Below are positions 16,665 to 24,446 of a DNA stretch of 64,000 bases, one piece after another. Made by a program: the position numbers and the translations under genes. Positions within the stretch are counted from its first letter, which is position 1. Every line of letters starts with the position of its first letter. The stretch covers positions 401,061 through 465,060 of the forward strand of contig NZ_JAMTCK010000006.1 of assembly GCF_024171785.1 (NCBI RefSeq), in the 5' to 3' direction. This DNA is from Goodfellowiella coeruleoviolacea. Its GTDB lineage: Bacteria; Actinomycetota; Actinomycetes; Mycobacteriales; Pseudonocardiaceae. The notes under the pieces are model-generated. The model was given only the letters and a program-made list of their open reading frames with translations, had not been told where the DNA came from and searched no databases.

Positions 16665-17845
16665 GCTTCGACCCCACCGAACACCTCGTCCGGGAGGCGC
16701 TGGCCGAGGAGGCCGCCCGGGCCGTCGACCCCCAACTCGTCCGGGACGAGCTGCACCGGCGCGGGCGGCACGCCACGAGCTGGTGGCGCCGCGGCCCGGT
16801 CCTGGTGGCCACGGCGGTCACGGCCGTCGCCGCCGCGGCACTCGGCGTTGTCGCCCTGCCCCGGCTGGGGGTGGCGCACAGTGGCGCGGTGGCCGGCGCG
16901 GACGGGTCAGCGGTGAACCAGAACATCCTGCTGGCCGGGTTCGACGAGTTCGGCCTCACCGACTCGATCATGCTGGCGCACCTGGGCGCGGACGGATCGG
17001 CCTCGGTCGTGTCCCTGCCCCGCGACTCGTGGGTGACCGTGCCCGGCCACGGCATGGCCAAGCTGAACTCCGTCTACCGCCGCGCCCGGGAGGACGCGCT
17101 GGCCCAGGGGCGGGACGAGACGGCCGCCGCCCAGGCCGGCACGGGCAAGCTGATCGAGACCGTGCGGGACCTCACCGGGGTGGGCGTCGACCACTACGCC
17201 CTGGTCGACATGGCCGGCTTCGACCGGCTGAGCACCGCGGTGGGCGGGGTCGCGGTGTGCGAGCGGACCGTGGTCGTGGACCCGGGCTCCGGCCAGGTCG
17301 TCTCGGGTGGCCGCCAGGAGCTGTCCGGGCCGGCGGCCCTGGAGTTCCTCCGGCAGCGCCGCGACCTGCCCCGGGGTGACCTGGACCGGATCGCCCGGTT
17401 GCAGGCGTTCACCGGTGCGCTGGTGCGCAAGCTGGTGACCGGGACGGTCCTGACCGACGAGCAGAGCCGCACCGCCCTGCTGACGGCGGTCCGGGACAGC
17501 GTGCGCGTGGACCCCGGCTGGGACCTGATCGGGTTCGCCGAGCAGGTGCGCGGCCTCCGGGTGGACTCGCTGCGCATGGCCACCATCCCGGTCGGCGACC
17601 AGAGCCTGGTGGTGCCGGATGGCGGCCATGCCGTCGAGGTCGTGCCCGACCAGGTGCGCTCGTTCGTCCAGGCGTTCACCACCGGTACCGGCAGCACCGC
17701 GGGAACCGGCAACACCGCCGGCACCAGTGGCACCGCCGACCCCGGTGGCAGCACCCCGTCCGGTGGCAACACCGCACCCGGCAACACCGCACCCGGGGAC
17801 ACCGCCGCGCCCGGCACCACCGAGTACGTGCCCTGCGCGAACTGA
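16661..17845 (+). CDS. LytR-CpsA-Psr (LCP) family membrane protein, sigma-coupled
   Basis: 394 residues. A cytoplasmic segment of about 45 residues (FDPTEHLVREALAEEAARA...LVRDELHRRG) is followed by one membrane helix (VLVATAVTAVAAAALGVVAL) and an extracellular LCP domain (NILLAGFDEFGLTDSIMLAH, then VSLPRDSWVTVPGHG, KLNSVYRRA and FDRLSTAVGGV). The C-terminus is a Gly/Thr/Pro-rich low-complexity tail ending in YVPCAN. LCP proteins attach glycopolymers to peptidoglycan. Translational overlap with the ECF sigma gene, plus the charged N-terminal segment, suggests a fused anti-sigma/LCP role, which is inference. Confidence 0.82.
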   Translation: MSFDPTEHLVREALAEEAARAVDPQLVRDELHRRGRHATSWWRRGPVLVATAVTAVAAAALGVVALPRLGVAHSGAVAGADGSAVNQNILLAGFDEFGLTDSIMLAHLGADGSASVVSLPRDSWVTVPGHGMAKLNSVYRRAREDALAQGRDETAAAQAGTGKLIETVRDLTGVGVDHYALVDMAGFDRLSTAVGGVAVCERTVVVDPGSGQVVSGGRQELSGPAALEFLRQRRDLPRGDLDRIARLQAFTGALVRKLVTGTVLTDEQSRTALLTAVRDSVRVDPGWDLIGFAEQVRGLRVDSLRMATIPVGDQSLVVPDGGHAVEVVPDQVRSFVQAFTTGTGSTAGTGNTAGTSGTADPGGSTPSGGNTAPGNTAPGDTAAPGTTEYVPCAN

Positions 17846-17914
17846 CCGCCCGCGAACCGACCACATCGGACAGATCGGACGCCGAAAACGGTTGGCGCAC
17901 CAGGGAGAACCGGA

Positions 17915-17958
17915 ACCGGCCGGCAACCGCGGGGGCACTCCTCGCGGCACCGGCCGGT
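17915..17958. terminator. Bidirectional terminator hairpin
   Basis: Arms ACCGGCCGG and CCGGCCGGT flank a 26-nt loop between the convergent LCP and aminotransferase genes. Confidence 0.5.
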
Positions 17959-17998
17959 CACGGCGGGCGGAACCCGGGCGCGCGGCCCGCCTTCGGGG

Positions 17999-19093
17999 TC
18001 AGCCGGCCAGTGCCCGAACGGCGGCGGCCAGCCGGGTGATGCCGGTGTCGATCTGCTCGGGCGACAGGCCCGCGAAGGCCAGCCGGACCGCGTTGTGGCC
18101 GCCGTCGAGCAGGAAGTCGGTGCCGTTGACGAAGGCCACGCCGTGCTCGCGCGCGACCGGGGCGAGCCGGTCGACCAGCACGCCCTCGGGCAGTTCGACC
18201 CACATGAAGTAGCCGCCCTGCGGCGGGGTGAACCGCGCCTCGGGCAGCTCCCGGCGCAGCGCGGCGACCAGGGCGTCGCGCCGCTCGCGCAGGGCCGTCC
18301 GCACCACGCTGATCGACCGGTCGAGCAGGCCGGAGCGGCAGTACTCGTTGACGATCGACTGGGACACCATGTTCGGCGAGATGTAGGTGTTGGTGGCCAG
18401 CTTGATGACCTCCGCCAGCACCTTCTTCGGGCCGACCAGGTAGCCGCAGCGCAGGCCGGGCGCGACCGTCTTGGAGAACGACGACGCGTAGACCACGGTG
18501 TCGGCGGTGTCCTGGGACAGCATGGTGGGCAGCGGCTCGCCCTCGAACCGGATCGACACGTAGGGGTCGTCCTCGAACACGACGAAGCCGTGCTCGGCGG
18601 CGAGCGCCAGCAGCTGGGTGCGCTTGGCCGCGCTGAGCGTGTAGCCGGCCGGGTTCTGGAAGTTGGGGATGATGTGCGCCAGCGCGGGCCGCACCCCACC
18701 GTCCACCAGGGACCGCAGCGCGGCCACGTCGACGCCGTCGGTCTCCAGGTCGACCGCGTGCACGGTGGCGCCGCGCTGCCGCAGGCTGAGCAGGGTGCGG
18801 TCGTAGGTGGGGGCCTCGACCACCACGTCGTCGCCTGGCCGCACCAGCGTCTGGAACAGGAAGGCGTCGGCCTGCATGGACCCGTTGGTCACCAGCACCT
18901 GGTCCACGTCCACGCCGTGCTGCTCCGCGATCCACTCGCGCAGCGGCAGGTAGCCGCCGGCCGTGCCGTAGCCGAACGTGCCGGCCGGGTCGGTGCTGAA
19001 CGCTTTCTGCGTCGCCTCGGCCAGCCCTTGGGTGTCGATGATGTCCAGCGACGGGGCGCCGCGGGTGAACGGGATCAACGCATCCGGGGTCAT
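17999..19093 (-). CDS. PLP-dependent aminotransferase, class I/II (2-aminoadipate/MocR-catalytic type)
   Basis: 364 residues, fold type I. The motifs are FGYGTAGGYLPLREWIAEQHG, TNGSMQADAFLFQTL, the PLP-binding Asp/Tyr region PNFQNPAGYTLS...FVVFEDDPYVSI, and the Schiff-base Lys in YASSFSKTVAPGLRCGYLVG (about residue 228). The C-terminal Arg is in NAVRLAFAGLS. It resembles MocR-type aminotransferase domains without the GntR helix-turn-helix. Donor and acceptor are not predictable. ATG at 19093. Confidence 0.9.
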   Translation of the reverse strand: MTPDALIPFTRGAPSLDIIDTQGLAEATQKAFSTDPAGTFGYGTAGGYLPLREWIAEQHGVDVDQVLVTNGSMQADAFLFQTLVRPGDDVVVEAPTYDRTLLSLRQRGATVHAVDLETDGVDVAALRSLVDGGVRPALAHIIPNFQNPAGYTLSAAKRTQLLALAAEHGFVVFEDDPYVSIRFEGEPLPTMLSQDTADTVVYASSFSKTVAPGLRCGYLVGPKKVLAEVIKLATNTYISPNMVSQSIVNEYCRSGLLDRSISVVRTALRERRDALVAALRRELPEARFTPPQGGYFMWVELPEGVLVDRLAPVAREHGVAFVNGTDFLLDGGHNAVRLAFAGLSPEQIDTGITRLAAAVRALAG

Positions 19094-19187
19094 GGGCGCG
19101 AGCGTATAACCAGCACCGCCGGCCGGGCCCGCGAGTTGTGCCGGCCCGCGGTGCCCCCTCGGTTCACCAGCTCAGCGCCCCCGGGGT

Positions 19188-19430
19188 TCAGCGGCTCAGG
19201 CTGGTCTCGTGCCGCATGTGCGCCAGCTTCTCGGGGTGCGCACGGCGTAGAGCCCGGTGATCAGGCCGCCCTCGACGCGCACCGCCACCACGGTGTCGAT
19301 CTCCCCGTCCCGCCGCAGCACCAGCGCCGGGTGGCCGTTGACCTGCGCCGGCCGCAGGGCCGCCGCGGCGATCCGGGCCAGCACCGGGGCCACGCTCGCC
19401 GCCAGACACCGGACCCGCCCGGTCTGTGAC
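19188..19430 (-). pseudogene. Remnant of ECF41/SigJ-type sigma factor (C-terminal SnoaL-like domain), frameshifted
   Basis: On the minus strand the frame reading RPAQVNGHPALVLRRDGEID and VVAVRVEGGLITGLYAVR matches the C-terminal SnoaL-like extension of ECF41-type sigma factors. The usual continuation NPEKL is found one base out of phase as PEKLAHMRHETSLSR-stop, so a single base appears to be missing near position 19236. Sigma regions 2 and 4 are absent upstream. The neighbouring carboxymuconolactone-decarboxylase-like gene is the classic genomic partner of ECF41 factors, which supports the identification. The upstream limit is approximate. Confidence 0.7.
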
Positions 19431-19601
19431 ACCGCCCGGGCTGTGCCACCGCCCGGTCCGGTCGCGCGAGTGGTCGGCCCGCGTGTGGTGGCCGTCACCG
19501 GTCCCGTGCTGTCACACGGCGCGCGCCGCCGGCATCTGGTGGTCGTCGCGCGGCGCCGCCGCGGACCAGCCCACCCGACACCACCACGTGAGGACAGTGC
19601 C

Positions 19602-20090
19602 ATGACTTCCCGGTTCAACCTGTTCGACAACGAACTCGGCGGCAAGTTCGCCAAACGGTTCGGCAACGCCAGCCTGGTGATCATCCAGTCGGCGCTGCCG
19701 AAGTCCACTCAGGAACTGGTGCAGTTGCGCGTCAGCCAGATCAACGGCTGTGGCTGGTGCGCCGACGTCCACACCAAGGACGCCGCCGCCGCCGGTGAGA
19801 CCGCGGTGCGGCTCAACCTGGTCGCCACCTGGCGTGAGTCCACTGTGTTCACCAACGCCGAGCGGGCCGCGCTGGCGCTCGCCGAGGAGGGCACCCGGCT
19901 CGCCGACGCCCACCCCGGCGTGTCCGACCAGACCTGGGCCCGGGTGCGCGAGCACTACACCGACGACCAGATCGCCGCGCTGGTCGCGCTGGTCGCCCAG
20001 ATCAACGCGGCCAACCGGCTCGCCGTGATCACGCGCCAGCAGGGCGGCTCCTACCAGCCCGGCATGTTCGCCACCGCCACGGCGAACTGA
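19602..20090 (+). CDS. Carboxymuconolactone decarboxylase/AhpD-family protein
   Basis: 162 residues. The redox motif QINGCGWCADVHTKDA (Cys-x2-Cys with His four residues later, about residues 46-58) and the helical framework match AhpD-like alkylhydroperoxidases. Such proteins use a Cys pair to reduce peroxides, or act in uncharacterised reactions downstream of ECF41 sigma factors. GTGAGGACAG precedes the ATG. The adjacent sigma-factor remnant suggests that this gene has lost its original regulator. Confidence 0.9.
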   Translation: MTSRFNLFDNELGGKFAKRFGNASLVIIQSALPKSTQELVQLRVSQINGCGWCADVHTKDAAAAGETAVRLNLVATWRESTVFTNAERAALALAEEGTRLADAHPGVSDQTWARVREHYTDDQIAALVALVAQINAANRLAVITRQQGGSYQPGMFATATAN

Positions 20091-20107
20091 TCACGGGCGG
20101 ATCCCGG

Positions 20108-20140
20108 CCCGGCCCAGGACCACCCCGGTCCGGGGCCGGG
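20108..20140. terminator. GC-rich terminator hairpin
   Basis: Arms CCCGGCCC (20108-20115) and GGGCCGGG (20133-20140) with a 17-nt loop follow the AhpD-like gene. Confidence 0.45.
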
Positions 20141-20174
20141 TCGCGGCCCGCCGCCGCGGGTACGGTGTGCGGCC

Positions 20175-20822
20175 GTGTCCCAATCCACCACCCAGTCCAC
20201 CACCAGGGCTGCCTACGACGCCGTCGTCACCGTCTACGCGGAACTCGTCCGCGACTTCCTCGCGGACCTGCCGCTGGAACGCGCGATGCTGGCCGCGTTC
20301 GCCGAACTCGTGCGGACCCACGACGCCGGACCCGTCGCCGACCTCGGTTGCGGCCCCGGCCAGCTGACCGCGCACCTGCACGACCTCGGGCTCACCACCT
20401 TCGGGGTGGACCTGTCCCCCGCGATGATCGCCCGGGCCCGCCAGGACCACCCGCACCTGCGGTTCGACGAGGGCACGATGACCGCGCTGGAGATCGGCGA
20501 TGGGGTGCTCGGCGGCATCCTCGCGCACTTCTCCACCATCCACACCCCGCCGGCGGAACTGCCGGTGGTGTTCGCCGAGTTCCACCGGGTGCTCGCGCCA
20601 GGCGGCCACCTGCTGCTCGGGTTCTTCGCCGGCGACGACCCGCGGCCGCAGGAGTTCGACCACAAGGTCACGCTCGCCTACCGGTGGTCGCCGGACAGCC
20701 TCGCGGAGCTGTTGCGGCAGGCCGGGTTCGTCGAGGTGGGCCGGTTGCGGCGGGAGCCGCGCGAGGGCGAGCGGCAGTTCCACCAGGCGCACCTGCTGAT
20801 GCGCAAGCCGCCCCAGGGCTGA
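20175..20822 (+). CDS. Class I SAM-dependent methyltransferase
   Basis: 215 residues. Motif I is VADLGCGPGQLTAHL (about residue 54), the acidic end of strand 2 is TFGVDLSPAMIARARQ, and later motifs are GGILAHFSTIH and FHRVLAPGGHLLLGF. This is the UbiE/MenG-like Methyltransf_11 fold. Substrate unknown. The GTG start has a weak ribosome binding site; it lies 84 bp after the AhpD-like gene, with a hairpin between, so it is probably a separate unit. Confidence 0.85.
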   Translation: MSQSTTQSTTRAAYDAVVTVYAELVRDFLADLPLERAMLAAFAELVRTHDAGPVADLGCGPGQLTAHLHDLGLTTFGVDLSPAMIARARQDHPHLRFDEGTMTALEIGDGVLGGILAHFSTIHTPPAELPVVFAEFHRVLAPGGHLLLGFFAGDDPRPQEFDHKVTLAYRWSPDSLAELLRQAGFVEVGRLRREPREGERQFHQAHLLMRKPPQG

Positions 20823-20851
20823 CCAACGCCTGCGGCCGGTGTGGGCGGGCG

Positions 20852-21724
20852 CTACGCCCGCGCCGACCGGTGCGCGGTGCCGGCGAGCTGGGCGAACGAG
20901 CGGACCAGCGGGTTCTCCCGCGCGCTCGCCCAGGCGACGACGAGGCGACTCGGCGGCATGTCGGTGAGGGGTGCCACGGTCAGCCCGTCGGGCAGGGCGT
21001 GGCTGAGCGGCGCGATCCCGACCATGCCGTTCCACAGCACGGCTTGCAGGCACTCGGTGACCGTGCGCACCACCGGGCCGGCGGGCCGTTCCCCGACCGG
21101 TGCCGCCCCGTTCCAGTAGGCGCGCCAGATCGGGTCGGTGCCGTCCGGCAGCTGGAACCAGGGCCGGTCGGCGAGGTCGGCCAGCCGCAGGGGACCGCGG
21201 TTGGCGAGCGGGTCGTCGGTGCGCAGCACCGCCCCGACCCGCTCGGAGCGCAGCACGCGCGTGCTGATCCCGGTGTCGTCAAAGGGAGTTCGGGTGAGCG
21301 CCACGTCGACCAGCCCGGCGCGCAGCCCGGTGGTGGGGTCGGTGAAGTCGGCCTCGCGGAAGCGGATCGCCACCTCGGGGTGGCGGCGGCGGAACGCCGC
21401 GGCCACGCTGGTGCCGAGTTCCCGGCCGGTGTCGGCGAGCGTGCCGACGGTGAGCGTGGCCGCCCCGGCCGCCGCGGTCACCCGCGCGCGGGCCCGCTCC
21501 GCCTGTTCCAGCAGGGCGGTGGCCTCCGCGTACAGGGTCTGCCCGGCGGCGGTCAGCGCCACGCCCGCGGCCGACCGGTGCAGCAGCACCACACCCAGGT
21601 CGGTTTCCAGCTGCTTGATGGCCCGGCTCAGCGGCGGCTGCGTCATGTGCAGCCGGGCGGCCGCGCGCCCGTAGTGGCGTTCCTCGGCCACGGCGACGAA
21701 GTAGTGCAGCAACCGGAACTCCAC
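20852..21724 (-). CDS. LysR family transcriptional regulator
   Basis: 290 residues. The N-terminal winged helix (EFRLLHYFVAVAEERHYGRA, then LHMTQPPLSRAIKQLE) is followed by a periplasmic-binding-protein-like effector domain (TLTVGTLADTGRELG...VDVALTRTPFDDTGI). The GTG at 21724 gives the canonical start VEFRLLHYF; no strong ribosome binding site is visible. It is divergent from the MBL-fold hydrolase gene (82-bp gap), its likely target. Confidence 0.88.
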   Translation of the reverse strand: MEFRLLHYFVAVAEERHYGRAAARLHMTQPPLSRAIKQLETDLGVVLLHRSAAGVALTAAGQTLYAEATALLEQAERARARVTAAAGAATLTVGTLADTGRELGTSVAAAFRRRHPEVAIRFREADFTDPTTGLRAGLVDVALTRTPFDDTGISTRVLRSERVGAVLRTDDPLANRGPLRLADLADRPWFQLPDGTDPIWRAYWNGAAPVGERPAGPVVRTVTECLQAVLWNGMVGIAPLSHALPDGLTVAPLTDMPPSRLVVAWASARENPLVRSFAQLAGTAHRSARA

Positions 21725-21806
21725 GACCAGCGACGATACCCGTGCGGCATCGGGTTGCCCGGATGGGTGTTGGACGCCGGCCGGGCGGCGGCGTGACAGT
21801 CGGGAC

Positions 21807-22700
21807 ATGGATTTCGCACCACTCACGCACGATCCGGTCGTCGACGTCAACCGGGCCGAGGAACTCGACCGCGACCTGGTGGTGATCCCCGACGGCGGCG
21901 TGGGCCTCGTGCCCAACGTCGGCGTGATCGGCGGCAGCCACTCGGTGCTGGTCGTCGAGACCGGGTTGGGGCCGCGCAACGCCGAGCGGCTGCTCACCTT
22001 CGCCACCGAGTACGCCAGGGGCCGCAGGCTGTACCTGACCACGACGCACTTCCACCCCGAGCACGCGTTCGGCGCGCAGGTCTTCGCGGGCGCGGCCACC
22101 TACCTGGTCAACCGCGCGCAGGCCGAGGACCTCGCCGGCAGGGGGCCGGGCTACCTGGAGATGTTCCGCGGGCTGGGCGCGCCGGTCGCGCGGGCGCTGG
22201 ACGGTGTCGAACTGGTCGCGCCGGACGTGGTCTACGCCGAGCACCACGACCTGGACCTGGGCGGCCGGGTGGTGCGCCTGCGCGCCACGGGACGCGCGCA
22301 CAGCAGGGGCGACCAGGTGGTGCTGGTGCCCGACGCCGGTGTCCTGTTCACCGGTGACCTGGTCGAGGCCGGCCAGTTCTCGATCTTCCCGTGGTTCCCG
22401 CCGCACGACGTGGACGTCTCCGGGCTGGGGTGGATCGAGGTGATGCACCGCCTGATCGCCACCGACCCGAGGGTGGTGGTGCCCGGCCACGGCGCCGTCG
22501 CCGGCCCCGGGGTGCTCGCCGACGTCCGCGACTACCTCGAACTGCTGCTCGACGAGACGTGGGCGCGGCGGGACTCGGCGATGAGCGAGGAGACGATCGC
22601 CGCCGAGGTCGAGGCGCTGATGGTGCAGCGGCACCCGGAGTGGACCGGGCGGGACTGGATCAGCAGGGGCGTCGGCTGCTTCTGTGCGGAGCACGGCTGA
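21807..22700 (+). CDS. MBL-fold metallo-hydrolase
   Basis: 297 residues. The metal motif is THFHPEHAFG near residue 73 (HxHxEH rather than the common HxHxDH). Later ligands are in ATGRAHSRGDQVVLVPDAGV, FTGDLVEAGQFSIFPWFPP (bridging Asp) and VVPGHGAVAGP. The family covers hydrolases and lactonases; the substrate is not predictable. It is the probable target of the divergent LysR regulator. Its 3' end faces guaD, with a perfect hairpin between. Confidence 0.85.
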   Translation: MDFAPLTHDPVVDVNRAEELDRDLVVIPDGGVGLVPNVGVIGGSHSVLVVETGLGPRNAERLLTFATEYARGRRLYLTTTHFHPEHAFGAQVFAGAATYLVNRAQAEDLAGRGPGYLEMFRGLGAPVARALDGVELVAPDVVYAEHHDLDLGGRVVRLRATGRAHSRGDQVVLVPDAGVLFTGDLVEAGQFSIFPWFPPHDVDVSGLGWIEVMHRLIATDPRVVVPGHGAVAGPGVLADVRDYLELLLDETWARRDSAMSEETIAAEVEALMVQRHPEWTGRDWISRGVGCFCAEHG

Positions 22701-22729
22701 CCCGCCGGGCCCCCGGCCGCACCGCCCGT

Positions 22730-22752
22730 GCCGGGACCTGCCGCGTCCCGGC
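22730..22752. terminator. Bidirectional terminator hairpin
   Basis: GCCGGGAC and GTCCCGGC pair around a 7-nt loop between the convergent MBL-hydrolase and guanine-deaminase genes. Confidence 0.6.
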
Positions 22753-22766
22753 CACCGGTGCGCGGG

Positions 22767-24263
22767 TCACGAGCGGGCGGGTGCCGAGTGGTGGCGCTTG
22801 CCCATGACGTAGGTGGCGGCCACGGCGCGCTCGTCGCCGAGGGTCATCAGCGCGAACAGCCGCTCCTGGAAGCTGGTGGCGACCTCGGTGCGGCGGGCCA
22901 GCACCGGGGTGGCGGCCCAGTCCAGCACGACGAAGTCGGCTTCCTTGCCCGGTTGGAAGTTGCCGATCTGCTGGTCCAGTTGCAGCGTCCGCGCGCCGCC
23001 CAGGGTGGCCAGGTAGAAGCCGCGCGCCGCGGACAGCCGTTTTCCTTGCAGCGCCTGGACTTTGTACGCCTCGTTCAGGGTCTGCAGTAGCGAGTAGCTG
23101 GTGCCGCCGCCGATGTCGGTGCCCAGCCCGACCTGCACGCGGGCGCCGCGCGCCTCGGCCAGCTGGAACAGGCCGCTGCCCAGGAACAGGTTGGACGTGG
23201 GGCAGTGCGCGATGGACGAGTGGGTGGCGGCCAGCCGGGTGCGGTCCTGGTCGTCGATGTGCACGCAGTGCGCGAACACCGAGCGCGGCCCGAGCAGGCC
23301 GAACCGGTCGTAGACGTCGATGTAGGAGCGGGCGTTGAACATCGTGCGCACCAGGTCGACCTCGGCGCGGTTCTCGGCGGCGTGCGTCTGCAGCCACAGG
23401 TCGGGCCGCTCCTGGCGCAGCTGGCCGACCATCTGCAGCAGCTGCTCGGTGGAGGTGGGTGCGAACCGGGGCGTGATGCTGTAGCCGAGCCGGCCCCGGC
23501 CGTGCCAGCGCGCGATCAGGTCCAGGGTCTGCTCCCTGGCCTGCGCCACGCTGAGGTCGCGCAGGTGGCTGGGCGCGTGGGGTTCGCGGTCCATCAGCAC
23601 CTTGCCGCACAGCACGCGCAGGTTGCGCCGCTCGGCCTCGGCGAAGAACGCGTCCACCGAGTTGGCGTGCACGGTGGGGAACACGCTGGCGGTGGTGGTG
23701 CCGGCGGCCAGCATCCGGTCCAGGAAGAAGCTGGCCATCAGCTCGGCGTGCCGGGGCTGGTCGAACCGGGACTCGGCCGGGTAGACGTACTTGTCCAGCC
23801 ACTGCGGCAGCTGCTCGCCGTAGCTGGCGATCACGTCGACCTGGCTGTAGTGCGCGTGGGTGTCCACGAAACCGGGCAGCACCAGCTGGCCGCGGTGGTC
23901 GATCACCTTGGCGTCGGCGGTGTGCTGGTCGGACAGCCGCTGCACCGGCCCCAGCCACACCACCTTGCCGTTCTCGATGACCAGCGCGCCGTCCTCGAAC
24001 AGCTCCCACGCCTGCTCGGCCGGCGGGTCACCGGGATCGTCCAGGAAGTGCAGCAGGCACCCGTACACCACGGTGCGGTCGCAGCCGCTCGGGTCGGCGG
24101 CGTCGGCGTCCGGGTCGGCCGCGCGGTCGGTGGGCTGCCGGGGGCTGGCGTTGGCAGTGGCCATGGAGGTCATCAGATCAGCCGTGGCGGCCAGGCCGAG
24201 GCCGGCCAGGAAGTGCCTGCGTCCCACTGCGGAGAGCGTAGCCAAGCGGTTACCAGGAGTCAC
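22767..24263 (-). CDS. guaD: Guanine deaminase, with a Tat-like N-terminus
   Basis: 498 residues, amidohydrolase fold. Motifs are VLPGFVDTHAHYSQ (first metal His pair), LQTHAAEN, the TSxxFAHCVH-type segment SVFAHCVHID, AHCPTSNLFLGSGLF and GLGTDIGGGTSYSLL (metal Asp), as in guanine deaminases that convert guanine to xanthine. The N-terminus from GTG at 24263 contains GRRHFLAGLGLAATA followed by an ATANA segment, which resembles a twin-arginine signal peptide and is unusual for this normally cytoplasmic enzyme. If translation started further in, the signal would be lost. Confidence 0.85.
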   Translation of the reverse strand: MTPGNRLATLSAVGRRHFLAGLGLAATADLMTSMATANASPRQPTDRAADPDADAADPSGCDRTVVYGCLLHFLDDPGDPPAEQAWELFEDGALVIENGKVVWLGPVQRLSDQHTADAKVIDHRGQLVLPGFVDTHAHYSQVDVIASYGEQLPQWLDKYVYPAESRFDQPRHAELMASFFLDRMLAAGTTTASVFPTVHANSVDAFFAEAERRNLRVLCGKVLMDREPHAPSHLRDLSVAQAREQTLDLIARWHGRGRLGYSITPRFAPTSTEQLLQMVGQLRQERPDLWLQTHAAENRAEVDLVRTMFNARSYIDVYDRFGLLGPRSVFAHCVHIDDQDRTRLAATHSSIAHCPTSNLFLGSGLFQLAEARGARVQVGLGTDIGGGTSYSLLQTLNEAYKVQALQGKRLSAARGFYLATLGGARTLQLDQQIGNFQPGKEADFVVLDWAATPVLARRTEVATSFQERLFALMTLGDERAVAATYVMGKRHHSAPARS

Positions 24264-24336
24264 GGCGCCAGTATCGAGGCGAATTCGATCTTGTGCCGGG
24301 CAACGCCACACCTGGGCGCCCTGATTCACCTGACCG

Positions 24337-24446
24337 GTGCCGATCAGCCGGCACGGCCCGGCCGGCGGTGCCGATCAGCCGGCACGGCCCGGCCGGCGGT
24401 GCCGATCAGCCGGCACGGCCCGGCCGGCGGTGCCGATCAGCCGGCC
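24337..24446. repeat. 31-bp tandem hairpin repeats (3.5 copies) at the 3' end of the GntR-TetR gene
   Basis: The 31-bp unit starting GTGCCGATCAGCCGGCAC is repeated at 24337, 24368 and 24399, with a partial fourth copy at 24430 that overlaps the GntR-TetR stop codon. In each full copy GTGCCG pairs with CGGCAC around a 6-nt loop, so the array could fold as tandem hairpins and act as a terminator. Confidence 0.85.

Noticed and set aside
19196..19708. 170-codon minus-strand frame covering the sigma-factor remnant
   Set aside because: Only its C-terminal part is sigma-like; the first 90 codons are antisense to the AhpD-like gene and the usual C-terminus is in another frame.
21807..22700. MBL-fold gene as a metallo-beta-lactamase resistance gene
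   Set aside because: No signal peptide and an HxHxEH motif unlike secreted class B lactamases; a general hydrolase is the safer call.
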